From Nemertoderma westbladi (lineage: Eukaryota; Xenacoelomorpha; Nemertodermatida; Nemertodermatidae), in assembly GCA_032718475.1 (NCBI GenBank), contig JAUCBJ010007177.1, forward strand, positions 1 through 64,000: 64,000 nt of DNA, in the 5' to 3' direction. The notes beneath the pieces were generated by a model. It was given only the letters and a program-made list of their open reading frames with translations. It had not been told where the DNA came from and ran no database searches. Positions 21,668 through 34,800 of this stretch are shown piece after piece. A program made the position numbers and the translations under genes. How positions within the stretch are numbered: position 1 is the stretch's first letter; every line of letters begins with the position of its first letter.

Positions 21668-23028
21668 AGACTTGGTTAGAAACTCACCTGCATTCTTGTG
21701 ATGACTGTAAAGTAAGATTTACAGAATCAAGTGGTGCCATGGAGTCCAATATCATGCTTGAAATATTTAATAGATCTAAAGATAAAATTTATGAACCAGA
21801 CCATAGTCTTCGTTTCAACGAATTTGTCAGTGATGGGGATACAAATAGTTTTAACGAAATTTGTCGGGTTTACGGTTTACGGGGTCGCTGCTACAGTAAT
21901 TGTGATAAATATCTATCTATGACAGAGGAAGAAAAGATCAAATTCAATCGTTCTGTCGAGGGTCAGAAATATTGGTCATTGGTGTGATCATGATCGCGCC
22001 TGCCAGTGTTTGAAATAAGTCGACTGTATCAACCACGTCCAAAAGCGCTTGTATAAGGCTCTAAGAGACATTTCGTCTGAGACGAAAGGAAAATTGGGGG
22101 ATAATAAGTTCATTGGAGGGGCCCCCGACAGGTTAACTCACACAAACTGTAAAATTCTCTCTGACTATTATGGTAAAGCTATATACAGTAACTGCAAAAA
22201 GCTTGATGGTGAGAATGGTGAGTCAAACCAAATGCATGTGAAACGCATGAAAACGGCTATTCTACAGTAGCAAGTTTTAGACACTGCATCCTCGGTAAAT
22301 CTTCAGCTGAAAGGCATTTACTATTGTCCTATAGGACCAATTTCATGGTGTTCATTCCATCGAACAGGGAGAGAATCACCTCAAAAATCCCACTTCTTGG
22401 ATCCGATTTTTCAAGGCCTCTTACTTCCAGTATACCAGCGATTCTATGAGGACAAACTTCTTGAAAGGTGTTTACCTGGTTACACTCATGTTTACCTGGT
22501 TACACTCATGTTTACCTGGTTACACTCATGTTTACCTGGTTACCTGGTTACACTCATGTTTACCTGGTTACACTCATGTTTACCTGGTTACACTCATGTT
22601 TACCTGGTTACACTCATGTTTGCCTGGTTACCTGGTTACACTCAAAACCAGAATGAGTCATTTCACTCATTGATTGTTTTTCAAAACCCAGATTCTTTGG
22701 AAAGCAACAGGTAAAGCTGGCTGTGTTGAGCAGCATTGCATATTTTAATTCTGGAGTTGCTGGCAGACAGGAAACATTGAATCGACTATCAACCCAGAAC
22801 CATGCGGTTTCCTCTGTCAATTTGTCTGTTCGAAAAGACCTCAAACGAGCTTCAAAGGCTATAGGAACAGCTGCAAAAAGAACTAAGCATAAGCCAACTG
22901 TTATTGCTAAAGCAATCCATGACTTATCAAATCATAATCAACTTCAAACTGCGAGCCAGCAAAGAAAGAGGAAGCTGGCAATAAAGCGAAAGCTAAAAGG
23001 ATCAGGAAGAGAGATACACCCATCCTAA
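21668..23028 (+). pseudogene. Mutator-like transposase, broken in several frames
   Basis: Pieces in successive frames follow the order of the Mutator-like transposase domain found in many invertebrate genomes. They are CKVRFTESSGAMESNIMLEI; VSDGDTNSFNEICRVYG with the acidic SDGD motif; NHVQKRLYKALRDIS; DRLTHTNCKILSDYYGKAI with VKRMKTAI; LPVYQRF; LLERCLPGYT; and TQNQNESFHSLI. A tail rich in Lys/Arg follows (22723-23028). Several frameshifts and stops separate the parts, so it is dead. A 20-bp tandem array (22469-22643) sits inside CLPGYTQ and pushes that motif apart. No terminal inverted repeats were found. Confidence 0.7.
22469..22643 (+). repeat. 20-bp tandem array inside the transposase sequence, about 9 copies
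   Basis: The unit tgtttacctggttacactca is exactly the codons for Cys-Leu-Pro-Gly-Tyr-Thr in the transposase just before TQNQNESFHS. Two copies carry an extra internal duplication of the 8-bp word ttacctgg. The array is therefore an expansion of the gene's own sequence rather than an unrelated insertion. Confidence 0.9.
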
Positions 23029-23192
23029 GTAAACAATCGCAATAAAGCAACAAAGCAGGAAACAAACTATAAGAAATCCATCTACAAGTAACGCTTATGT
23101 TCCTGGTGGATTTGGAGGATTGTAAAGAGAACAGGATTTTTTGAAAGTATTTAAAATCTGTTCCATATCTTGATTCGTTGTCAAAACATATC

Positions 23193-23325
23193 GGTTAGAA
23201 GAAGTGTTTGCGCCCAATCTATTGGGTAGAAGAAGTGTTTGTGCCCAATCTATTGGGTAGAAGAAGTGTTTGTGTCCAATCTATTGGGTAGAAGAAGTGT
23301 TTGTGTCCAATCTATCGGGTAGATC
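23193..23325. repeat. 31-bp tandem array, about 4 copies
   Basis: The unit gggtagaagaagtgtttgtg followed by cccaatctatt is repeated with a few substitutions (cgccc, tgtcc, atcgg). No coding role is seen. Confidence 0.9.
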
Positions 23326-25420
23326 TGCAGTATTGATTGATTAATATGATGAAGATTGTTGTTTGCATTCAATTTCTGTAAATTTTCAGACTCATTGGTG
23401 ATTAAATGGATAATTTCACATAAAAGAGCATCATATCCTGATATAGAAGGCAGTTGTTTTATGATTATTGAATAACAGGGCATTTGTTAAGCCATCTTCA
23501 AGCTTCCAGCAAAATACCGCATTGCAGTCATAAATAACGAGTAGTACAGTAGGTGATTGGCCCTCCCTATCGACTATTGTTATTTACTATGGGAGTTTTC
23601 ATAATTCCATCTGAATGTGACCAGGCTTTTTTTAATGAATAATGAAAATAATAATATAGTTTAAACATCATAGATCTCTAATTTTGAAATATTATCGATA
23701 TCTATGAACTGATTTCTATACCTTTATCTTTAAATGCGTTTCCTGGGAGACAACATTTTACCCGATCGGGGATTTTAAAAATCCTATTTCTTGCGAAGTC
23801 TTCATTCTGAGAAGGTGGTTTATGATTCATTTTGAAGATAATTCATGTGATAACTATTTGAATATTTTTATTTATGTTTCATTGAAAAGTTTTCATGCTA
23901 TGATACTTTGAATGAGAAATGCACTGTATTTCTGTCGCGATAGGCCTAATTTTTCAATATCTTTCCCCATAACTTGTTATGTAGTTCAGAACCAAGAAAA
24001 ATATTCAAACAATGAACAGACACCTGTATGACACCCTGGCAAAGTTTGGTCGAAATTAATTTGGGCCTTTTCCAGAAATAGGGTTTTCAATTTTTTTTTA
24101 ATTTAAAAATACCTGTGGCTTATGGTCTGGACTGCACAGAAATCAAATTTCAACATGATTTCTGAACTTTTTGGCCCAAGACGGTCTCAAATATGTATTT
24201 CGATCCTTCATACCTAATTTGGTTCTCCTGTAATGACAATTTAAACTCTTTGATAAAGTTTGCGCTAGCCCCCCCCCCCCCCCTCCTCCCTTAATCTTCA
24301 AAAAATTCGGATAATAAATAATTTTTCCAATCATTGATCTAGAAGATTATTCTGTTGATTTCGCATTATTTATTCTAGATCAGTTTAATTACGATGGTAA
24401 TTATTAATCAATTTAACATTAACTACTGTATTTAAGTGGTGGTATAAAAAGTAGACTTTTTCTCGAGCGATTGTAGGGAGACAATTAAGAAAGCAAGGGG
24501 GGTTAGCCGCCCTCTCTAACCACCCCCCCCCCCCCCCCCCCCCTCCACGATTTTTCCTTATTTTGTACATGTCTCGAATGTGGTTGAAAATGCATAGAAA
24601 ACGATATACCATCGAAAATGTGATTCTGAGATAATCGCCTTAAAAGTTCAAACCTTCCCGCGCAAAATACCTGTATTGGGTCTGGTTGGTAGTAGTATTA
24701 CGATATTCTCTTTGGGCTTAGAATATAGGGCGGATCTAGGCGGGTCTAGAATGTGTTGGTCTGCCCAGGGGATCTTCTTCGGCTCCCGTGGCTTCAGATG
24801 AACTGTTGACTTTGCAGCTGAATTTACTGCTTCAGCTTACTGAGTAGGCCTATATATCTCACAGCGGTTCATTTCATGATTTATCAGGCTGGGAGGGGTC
24901 TATTCGAAACCTTGATTGTTAATTTCTTTATAATTGGGTTTTCCAAGGTAGTTAAGGCTTGATGTGAGGTGGACTTTTAAGATTCTTGTTGGCACAAAGG
25001 CTTAATTTGGTCCTTCCCACAACCACAACGATGATCAGTCTGGAATGTACGCAGTGTGAGCAGTGAGGAGCAGTCAAGTACTGATCCTCTATATTTCTTA
25101 CGGATGATGAGGTGGTCTATTTATGACACTGGGTCCCACATGTGTATGCAGCTTTCTAAGTCGCTTTTGGAAATTTGTATTGGCCTAAAACAGCTCATTT
25201 CTCCGAAGAAAATCTCGCAAATGACCTGAATTTATGTTTACCAAGTATTGGAAGAGGATCGTCCTGCCCTTCCTGCATTGAAGTCCCCAAGTAGTGTGAG
25301 GAAGGCATGCTTGTCTATACAGTCAGTACCTGCTTGCAGTTGGTTATAGAATATATAATATATATTCATCAGCTACATCAGCTACTTTGGGACCTTACCA
25401 GTACATGTGAAGTTACTCAT
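23326..25420. other. Non-coding; two poly-C tracts
   Basis: No gene is supported. Uninterrupted C runs occur at 24269-24283 and at 24523-24543 (about 21 bases), each followed by tcc and AT-rich sequence; the frames over them are artefacts of poly-G/Gly codons. The block 24900-25420 has a higher GC content but gives no family match. Confidence 0.55.
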
Positions 25421-25424
25421 TGGT

Positions 25425-25570
25425 TCCCTGAGATGACACTTGAACAAGGCCGCCTTCGATTCGCAGGACATTGTTTTCGCCGTGAGGACCAGCCTGTGCA
25501 CATCTTGTGCTTTAACAGCCTAAAGGAGAGAACAAGCATGGTGGACATACAGTACGCATTACTTTCTTGA
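25425..25570 (+). pseudogene. LINE ORF2 C-terminal fragment
   Basis: The frame reads EMTLEQGRLRFAGHCFRRED followed by QPVHILCF, nearly the same as the fragment at 7961-8227 on the other strand. After that the similarity is lost by a frameshift. It is a short truncated copy of the same LINE family. Confidence 0.65.
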
Positions 25571-25961
25571 GACTCCTCTTAAATGATATTGAACTTGAAG
25601 ATTGAGGATAATCTCGCGAAAGTGAAGGGGGTTAGGGATATTGGGCTACGGGACAGGGGAGTTTTCGTTTCGGCATGATAATGCTTTAATTAAAGGGACT
25701 GCCGGGGCGCATATCTCTCAATGGCAATGGCAATAGCAATGGTGGCTAAATGAACACCGGGAAAGTATATAGTTCCTGGGGGACCTCACTGGCAATACAG
25801 TAAGTCGAAAGACTTTGTGCGTAATCAACATAATCTAACAGCCGGAGTAAACATTAAGTTACATTTACAGTATAAAAAAAGACTAATATTACCTAATATT
25901 TATTACAAATAAATAATTAATTTTAATCTAATATGGAACAAACCAGTTACAGTTTTAACCT
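25571..25961. other. No gene seen
   Basis: Unique-looking non-coding sequence. It includes a short imperfect repeat of caatgg/caatag near 25720-25740. The end of the downstream minus-strand ORF and an AT-rich block lie at its right edge. Confidence 0.4.
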
Positions 25962-26360
25962 CTAAATAATTTCCAAATAACATTCGGGACCTATATCAAT
26001 GGGTATTGTTAGCTTACTTGGAAGGTCGTAAGTTTTTTCAAAGGGCATTGTGGCGAGAAAACTAATCCCCAGGGTGAAGGGGCAGAGGATAATCTTAGCC
26101 AACCTGAGTCGATTGCGTAACTTAGTTATTCGGGCTATATGTGTATCCAAGGCATTCATAGCATCTCTAGTGTCGGAAGCTATAACTAGGTACAAATGCC
26201 GAACATTGATACCAGCAGTTCTGCCAGAAACAGCGTTCCATATCTCTGTGTCCCGGTATATTCTAGAACTCTTGAGATTGTAAACGACCACAGGTAGAGC
26301 GCAGTGTAGGTAGTGAGTCATTAATGTGTGGAGATCTCGGTCAGTTAGGTCCAGACGCAT
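25962..26360 (-). CDS. Hypothetical protein, 132 aa
   Basis: An intact frame from MRLDLTDRDLHTLMTHYLHC to a stop after CYLEII. Its composition is not that of random AT-rich frames: it has balanced charged residues, a helix-like RITKLRNRLRLAKIIL, and a hydrophobic stretch (LAKIILCPFTLGISFLATM, about residues 90-110) that could be one membrane segment. The context before the ATG (cgggaaATG) is acceptable for an animal start. I do not recognise a family. It could be a single-exon gene, one exon of a larger gene, or an unrecognised transposon ORF. The next ORF upstream on the same strand (26757-27188) might belong with it. Confidence 0.4.
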   Translation of the reverse strand: MRLDLTDRDLHTLMTHYLHCALPVVVYNLKSSRIYRDTEIWNAVSGRTAGINVRHLYLVIASDTRDAMNALDTHIARITKLRNRLRLAKIILCPFTLGISFLATMPFEKTYDLPSKLTIPIDIGPECYLEII

Positions 26361-26756
26361 TTCCCGAAATATTCCGGTAGACAGACTTCCTGCTTGGGAA
26401 GCAGCGCAGTAAGCAGACGCTCGTAGACCACCGACAGCCTAGAGGAGCGATTCTATTGGTCAAACACGGTTTCCTTGCAGTGTTGTGATAATAATTAATA
26501 TAAAACTATTTCAATAAAACCAAAATAATAAATAAAATATACTAGTTTATTTATTTACTAATTTATATATTATTTATAGTAAATATATTGTAAATTTCGA
26601 CGGTCAGAAAATGATTGCAATTAAAATAATATATATGAATATCATATTTAACAGCGGACGATATATATATTTTTGTAAGGTAACGAAGTTAAAATAATGA
26701 TTGTAAACAACATACAAATCCAATGTGTAGTTTATTTAAAGTAACTAAAGTAATAA
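26361..26756. other. Spacer between two minus-strand ORFs
   Basis: Contains a GC-richer block at 26380-26480 just upstream of the 132-aa ORF that could act as its promoter or 5' UTR, followed by AT-rich sequence. No coding signal is seen. Confidence 0.35.
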
Positions 26757-27188
26757 TTAATTTTTCAACAAACTGCTCGCTCGCATTATTAAGCCAATAG
26801 AATCACTCCCCTTTATGTGGTGAACTCTTTTCATAATATCAGTAGGACCGCGCATTTGTGGTGCGGTGCAATTGTTAACCGCTAACTCCATTGGGTCCTT
26901 CCTATCCTTAATAAACGCAGATCCGTAACACCATTCCTTCTGGTCCTCAACCCGCCAACGTTCCACGATGCTGGCACCAGGTCGACCTTGCGCGGGACTA
27001 CCAGCTGAACGACCCTGTGACTCCCTGGAAGCAAGTTGACCTTTCGCTCTGCTAACACCGGGATAAGTTGCACCACGTTGGGACCCAATAGGAACTTGTT
27101 GCTGGGGCAACGGTGGCGTATATACCTCACGGGTTGGGAATTCCCGTTCTTCTATAAATCCCTGATTTTGGTATTCCTGTTTTTCCAT
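26757..27188 (-). CDS. Hypothetical protein, about 143 aa
   Basis: The frame from MEKQEYQNQGFIEEREF runs to a stop after RASSLLKN. An in-frame ATG 144 bases upstream would add a hydrophobic leader (INLLVEYFIIFIFSEGL), but that part lies in AT-rich DNA, so I prefer the inner start. The first half is Pro/Gln/Ser/Gly-rich and looks disordered. The second half, ERWRVEDQKEWCYGSAFIKD then RKDPMELAVNNCTAPQMRG, looks like a folded or conserved segment. No family recognised. It could be an exon of a longer gene. Confidence 0.4.
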   Translation of the reverse strand: MEKQEYQNQGFIEEREFPTREVYTPPLPQQQVPIGSQRGATYPGVSRAKGQLASRESQGRSAGSPAQGRPGASIVERWRVEDQKEWCYGSAFIKDRKDPMELAVNNCTAPQMRGPTDIMKRVHHIKGSDSIGLIMRASSLLKN

Positions 27189-28530
27189 AAATTTTACAAT
27201 TAATTTCTCAATTAGGCCTTCAGAGAAAATAAAAATAATAAAATACTCAACTAACAAATTAATCATATAAATTTGAAATATAGATTGTAAGACATTGTGC
27301 GTCCCTGGCCTAAACGGCCGAAGAAAACTCAACTTTACTTTTATATGAAAACGTTACAGAATATTATTTGTTATTATTATAACTGATTGTAATTTAGACA
27401 GAAAATCTGATTGAATTATTACACTTCGCAGAATAGAGAAATGTATTGTTAATTAGCTAAATAACAACAATAATGGTAATGAACTGATAAAATAGGTTAA
27501 GAGGCAATGTTAATTAGCTGAAATCAAATATCAATCCAAATCACTTAGACGCTCGACTTTGGTCAATAAAGTATTTAGCGGAAGTAAAGAAAATGCGGTC
27601 AAGTTAGAAACCAACCATATTACACCGCGAACGATGACATCCTGTGATAGGTGAGATGAAAAGTGACATTTACTTACAGTTTATATACAGAGCTATTAAT
27701 TTTATAAATAATAATATATAATTTTTATAAATTTTTCACGGAAATAAATTGATGGACCTGTTATCCGTATGGCCTACAACAGGCAGGCTATTTATAGCTG
27801 ATACTGTGGAAGGGTGGCTGCAGTTGAGTGGTTTAATTGCATGCAAGACAGCAATTATACGGGTTGTTGCAGCTGTTGCAAATTACAAACGGAATTGAAT
27901 TTATTTATCTTACTCAAAAGCAAAAGGACAAACACACTTTTGATAAATACGAGAAATCATTTAACAGCCGTGTTTTTATCACGACTAATAACATCTCATC
28001 AGATCAATGTCTTTAACTCGATAAAGCCAAAACCGTACTTATTCGCCATTTCGTCAAATACTCGCCACATACTCTTACCGGCGCCTGATAAACTTTTGTA
28101 ACGGTTTTGTCACCAAATGACTCTACCATACTATTAATATTTAGTAACATATATAATTATTATATATTTTTAGATTCATAAATTTCGGCTCCTTTTGGCT
28201 TCAGTTTCACAACGGATATTGGTGCGCTATCTCTATAACTATCGATATTCTCATTGGTTACCCTCCAAATATCCCAGCTGACCGACAATGGCCAGGTTCT
28301 AGAATTAATGTATCCATGCAAGGCAATGGTGCCAGTTAACTTTATGCTATATATCAGTCCGGAATATCAGTATTCCAGTATTCATTCATGTAAGTTTAGA
28401 AATCTTACCAGCAAACATGAAATTTACATTCATACAGTAATTATTATTAACCCATAAATATCTGTTTTCGAATTAGCTGCTGCACATAGAGCACTGCTCA
28501 GATCGACGTAGTTGATCGCAGCTAATCCGA
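27189..28530. other. No gene supported
   Basis: AT-rich, with a few short frames (27814-28101, 28254-28457) that lack family motifs. The 47-bp array begins at its right edge. Confidence 0.45.
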
Positions 28531-31500
28531 AACCGAAGGAAGGCCAACATCTGTTACATCAAATACTCGTGGTAGCAAACCGAAGGTAGGCCAACATCTG
28601 TTACACCAAATACTCGTGGTAACAAACCGAAGGTAGGCCAACATCTGTTACACCAAATACTCGTGGTAACAAACCGAAGGAAGGCCAACATCTGTTACAC
28701 CAAATACTCGTGTTAACAAGCCGAAGGAAGGCCAACATCTGTTACACGAAATACTCGTGGTAACAAACCGAAGGAAGGCCAACATCTGTTACACCAAATA
28801 CTCGTGTTAACAAGGCGAAGGAAGGCCAACATCTGTTACACCAAATACTCGTGTTAACAAGCCGAAGGAAGACCAACATCTGTTACACCAAATACTCGTG
28901 TTAACAAGCCGAAGGAAGGCCAACATCTGTTACACCAAATACTCGTGTTAACAAGCCGAAGGAAGGCCAACATCTGTTACACGAAATACTCGTGGTAACA
29001 AACCGAAGGAAGGCCAACATCTGTTACACCAAACACTCGTGGTAACAAACCGAAGGAAGGCCAACATCTGTTACACCAAATACTCGTGGTAACAAACCGA
29101 AGGAAGGCCAACATCTGTTACACCAAATACTCGTGGTAACAAACCGAAGGAAGGCCAACATCTGTTACACCAAATACTCGTGGTAACAAACCGAAGGAAG
29201 GCCAACATCTGTTACACCAAATACTCGTGGTAACAAAGCGAAGGAAGGCCAACATCTGTTACACCAAATACTCGTGGTAACAAACCGAAGGTAGGCCAAC
29301 ATCTGTTACACCAAATACTCGTGGTAACAAACCGAAGGAAGGCCAACATCTGTTACACCAAATACTCGTGGTAACAAACCGAAGGAAGGCCAACATCTGT
29401 TACACCAAATACTCGTGGTAACAAAGCGAAGGAAGGCCAACATCTGTTACACCAAATACTCGTGGTAACAAACCGAAGGTAGGCCAACATCTGTTACACC
29501 AAATACTCGTGGTAACAAACCGAAGGAAGGCCAACATCTGTTACACCAAATACTCGTGGTAACAAACCGAAGGAAGGCCAACATCTGTTACACCAAATAC
29601 TCGTGGTAACAAACCGAAGGAAGGCCAACATCTGTTACACCAAATACTCGTGGTAACAAACCGAAGGAAGGCCAACATCTGTTACACCAAATACTCGTGG
29701 TAACAAACCGAAGGAAGGCCAACATCTGTTACACCAAATAATCGTGGTAACAAACCGAAGGAAGGCCAACATCTGTTACACCAAATACTCGTGGTAACAA
29801 ACCGAAGGAAGGCCAACATCTGTTACACCAAATACTCGTGGTAACAAACCGAAGGAAGGCCAACATCTGTTACACCAAATACTCGTGGTGACAAAGCGAA
29901 GGAAGGCCAACATCTGTTACACCAAATACTCGTGGTAACAAACCGAAGGTAGGCCAACATCTGTTACACCAAATACTCGTGGTAACAAACCGAAGGAAGG
30001 CCAACATCTGTTACACCAAATACTCGTGGTAACAAACCGAAGGAAGGCCAACATCTGTTACACAAAATACTCGTGGTAACAAACCGAAGGTAGGCCAACA
30101 TCTGTTACACCAAATATTCGTGGTAACAAACCGAAGGAAGGCCAACATCTGTTACACCAAATACTCGTGGTAACAAACCGAAGATAGGCCAACATCTGTT
30201 ACACCAAATATTCGTGGTAACAAACCGAAGGAAGGCCAACATCTGTTACACCAAATACTCGTGGTAACAAACCGAAGGTAGGCCAACATCTGTTACACCA
30301 AATACTCGTGGTAACAAACCGAAGGAAGGCCAACATATGTTACACAAAATACTCGTGGTAACAAACCGAAGGTAGGCCAACATCTGTTACACCAAATACT
30401 CGTGGTAACAAACCGAAGGAAGGCCAACATCTGTTACACCAAATACTCGTGGTAACAAACCGAAGGAAGGCCAACATCTGTTACACCAAATACTCGTGGT
30501 AACAAACCGAAGGAAGACCAACATTTGTTACACCAAATACTCGTGGTAACAAACCGAAGGAAGGCCAACATCTGTTACACCAAATACTCGTGGTAACAAA
30601 CCGAAGAAAGGCCAACATCTGTTACACCAAATACTCGTGGTAACAAACCGAAGGAAGGCCAACATCTGTTACACCAAATACTCGTGGTAACAAACCGAAG
30701 GAAGGCCAGCATCTGTTACACCAAATACTCGTGGTAACAAACCGAAGGAAGGCCAACATCTGTTACACCAAATACTCGTGGTAACAAACCGAAGGAAGGC
30801 CAACATCTGTTACACCAAATAGTCGTGGTAACAAACCGAAAGAAGGCCAACATCTGTTACACCAAATAGTCGTGGTAACAAACCGAAGGAAGGCCAACAT
30901 CTGTTACACCAAATACTCGTGGTAACAAACCGAAGGAAAGCCAACATCTGTTACACCAAATAGTCGTGGTAACAAACCGAAGGAAGGCCAACATCTGTTA
31001 CACCAAATACTCGTGGTAGCAAACCGAATGAAGGCCAACATCTGTTACACCAAATACTCGTGGTAACAAGCCGAAGGAAGGCCAACATCTGTTACACCAA
31101 ACACTCGTGGTAACAAACCGAAGGAAGGCCAACATCTGTTACACAAATTAGGGTGGTAATAAACCGAAGGAAGGAAGGCCAACATCTGTTACACCAAATA
31201 CTCGTGGTAACAAACCGAAGGAAGGCCAACATCTGTTACACCAAATACTCGTGGTAACAAACCGAAGATAGGCCAACATCTGTTACACCAAATACTCGTG
31301 GTAACAAACCGAAGGAAGCCCAACATCTGTTACACCAAATACTCGTGGTAACAAACCGAAGGAAGGCCAACATCTGTTACACCAAACACTCGTGGTAACA
31401 AACCGAAGGAAGGCCAACATCTGTTACACCAAATACTCGTGGTAACAAACCGAAGGAAGGCCAACATCTGTTACACAAAATACTCGTGGTAACAAACCGA

Positions 31501-34500
31501 AGGTAGGCCAACATCTGTTACACCAAATATTCGTGGTAACAAACCGAAGGAAGGCCAACATCTGTTACACCAAATACTCGTGGTAACAAACCGAAGATAG
31601 GCCAACATCTGTTACACCAAATATTCGTGGTAACAAACCGAAGGAAGGCCAACATCTGTTACACCAAATACTCGTGGTAACAAACCGAAGGTAGGCCAAC
31701 ATCTGTTACACCAAATACTCGTGGTAACAAACCGAAGGAAGGCCAACATATGTTACACAAAATACTCGTGGTAACAAACCGAAGGTAGGCCAACATCTGT
31801 TACACCAAATACTCGTGGTAACAAACCGAAGGAAGGCCAACATCTGTTACACCAAATACTCGTGGTAACAAACCGAAGGAAGGCCAACATCTGTTACACC
31901 AAATACTCGTGGTAACAAACCGAAGGAAGACCAACATTTGTTACACCAAATACTCGTGGTAACAAACCGAAGGAAGGCCAACATCTGTTACACCAAATAC
32001 TCGTGGTAACAAACCGAAGAAAGGCCAACATCTGTTACACCAAATACTCGTGGTAACAAACCGAAGGAAGGCCAACATCTGTTACACCAAATACTCGTGG
32101 TAACAAACCGAAGGAAGGCCAGCATCTGTTACACCAAATACTCGTGGTAACAAACCGAAGGAAGGCCAACATCTGTTACACCAAATACTCGTGGTAACAA
32201 ACCGAAGGAAGGCCAACATCTGTTACACCAAATAGTCGTGGTAACAAACCGAAAGAAGGCCAACATCTGTTACACCAAATAGTCGTGGTAACAAACCGAA
32301 GGAAGGCCAACATCTGTTACACCAAATACTCGTGGTAACAAACCGAAGGAAAGCCAACATCTGTTACACCAAATAGTCGTGGTAACAAACCGAAGGAAGG
32401 CCAACATCTGTTACACCAAATACTCGTGGTAACAAACCGAATGAAGGCCAACATCTGTTACACCAAATACTCGTGGTAACAAGCCGAAGGAAGGCCAACA
32501 TCTGTTACACCAAACACTCGTGGTAACAAACCGAAGGAAGGCCAACATCTGTTACACAAATTAGGGTGGTAATAAACCGAAGGAAGGAAGGCCAACATCT
32601 GTTACACCAAATACTCGTGGTAACAAACCGAAGGAAGGCCAACATCTGTTACACCAAATACTCGTGGTAACAAACCGAAGATAGGCCAACATCTGTTACA
32701 CCAAATACTCGTGGTAACAAACCGAAGGAAGCCCAACATCTGTTACACCAAATACTCGTGGTAACAAACCGAAGGAAGGCCAACATCTGTTACACCAAAC
32801 ACTCGTGGTAACAAACCGAAGGAAGGCCAACATCTGTTACACCAAATAGTCGTGGTAACAAACCGAAGGAAGGCTAACATCTGTTACACCAAATACTCGT
32901 GGTAACAAACCGAAGGAAGGCCAACATCTGTTACACCAAATACTCGTGGTAACAAACCGAAGGAAGGCCAACATCTGTTACACCAAACACTCGTGGTAAC
33001 AAACCGAAGGAAGGCCAACATCTGTTACACCAAATACTCGTGGTAACAAACCGAAGGAAGACCAACATTTGTTACACCAAACACTCGTGGTAACAAACCG
33101 AAGGAAGGCCAACATCTGTTACACCAAATACTCGTGGTAACAAACCGAAGGAAGACCAACATCTGTTACACCAAACACTCGTGGTAACAAACCGAAGGAA
33201 GGCCAACATCTGTTACACCAAATAGTCGTGGTAACAAACCGAAGAAAGGCCAACATCTGTTACACCAAATACTCGTGGTAACAAACCGAAGGAAGGCCAA
33301 CATCTGTTACACCAAATACTCGTGGTAACAAACCGAAGGAAGGCCAACATCTGTTACACCAAATAGTCGTGGTAACAAACCGAAGGAAGGCTAACATCTG
33401 TTACACCAAATACTCGTGGTAACAAACCGAAGGAAGGCCAACATCTGTTACACCAAACACTCGTGGTAACAACCCGAAGGAAGGCCAACATCTGTTACAC
33501 CAAATACTCGTGGTAACAAACCGAAGGAAGGCCAACATCTGTTACACCAAATACTCGTGGTAACAAACCGAAGGAAGGCCAACATCTGTTACACCAAATA
33601 CTCGTGGTAACAAACCGAAGGAAGGCCAACATCTGTTACACCAAATACTCGTGGTAACAAACCGAAGGAAGGCCAACATCTGTTACACCAAACACTCGTG
33701 GTAACAAACCAAAGGAAGGCCAACATCTGTTACACCAAACACTCGTGGTAACAAACCGAAGGAAGGCCAACATCTGTTACACCAAATACTCGTGGTAACA
33801 AACCGAAGCAAGGCCAACATCTGTTACACCAAATACTCGTGGTAACAAACCGAAGCAAGGCCAACATCTGTTACACCAAATACTCGTGGTAACAAACCGA
33901 AGGTAGGCCAACATCTGTTACACCAAACACTCGTGGTAACAAACCGAAGGAAGGCCAACATCTGTTACACCAAACACTCGTGGTAACAAACCGAAGGAAG
34001 GCCAACATCTGTTACACCAAACACTCGTGGTGACAAACCGAAGGAAGGCCAACATCTGTTACACCAAATACTCGTGGTAACAAGCCGAAGGAAGGCCAAC
34101 ATCTGTTACACCAAATACTCGTGGTAACAAGCCGAAGGAAGGCCAACATATGTTACACCAAATACTCGTGGTAACAAACCGAAGGAAGGCCAACATCTGT
34201 TACACCAAATACTCGTGGTAACAAGCCGAAGGAAGGCCAACATCTGTTACACCAAATACTCGTGGTAACAAACCGAAGGAAGGCCAACATCTGTTACACC
34301 AAATACTCGTGGTAACAAACCGAAGGAAGGCCAACATCTGTTACACCAAATACTCGTGGTAACAAACCGAAGGAAGGCCAACATCTTTTACACCAAATAC
34401 TCGGGGTAACAAACCGAAGGAAGGCCAACATCTGTTACACCAAATACTCGTGGTAACAAACCGAAGGAAGGCCAACATCTGTTACACCAAATACTCGTGG

Positions 34501-34800
34501 TAACAAACCGAAGGAAGGCCAACATCTTTTACACCAAATACTCGGGGTAACAAACCGAAGGAAGGCCAACATCTGTTACACCAAACACTCGTGGTAACAA
34601 ACCGAAGGAAGGCCAACATCTGTTACACCAAATACTCGTGGTAACAAACCGAAGAAAGGCCAACATCTGTTACACCAAATACTCGTGGTAACAAACCGAA
34701 GGTAGGCCAACATCTTTTACACCAAATACTCGTGGTAACAAACCGAAGGAAGGCCAACATCTTTTACACCAAATACTCGTGGTAACAAACCGAAGTAAGG
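28531..34800. repeat. Minisatellite, 47-bp unit, about 133 copies
   Basis: The unit is gaaggaaggccaacatctgt followed by tacaccaaatactcgtggta and acaaacc. Variant units (aaggtagg, acacaaaata, atattcg, atagtcg, caaacactcg) are unevenly placed. A block of exactly 30 units (1413 bp) is tandemly duplicated: 30061-31473 and 31474-32886 share the same variant order, including the odd unit caaattagggtggtaataaa at about 31145 and 32558. I noticed only one base difference between the blocks before their ends (ggtagc at 31018, ggtaac at 32431). The array ends about 490 bases downstream of the PRPF8 stop codon. Confidence 0.97.

Noticed and set aside
24143-24612. Glycine-run ORFs near 24.2 and 24.5 kb
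   Set aside because: They are poly-G readings of C tracts without any surrounding coding signal.
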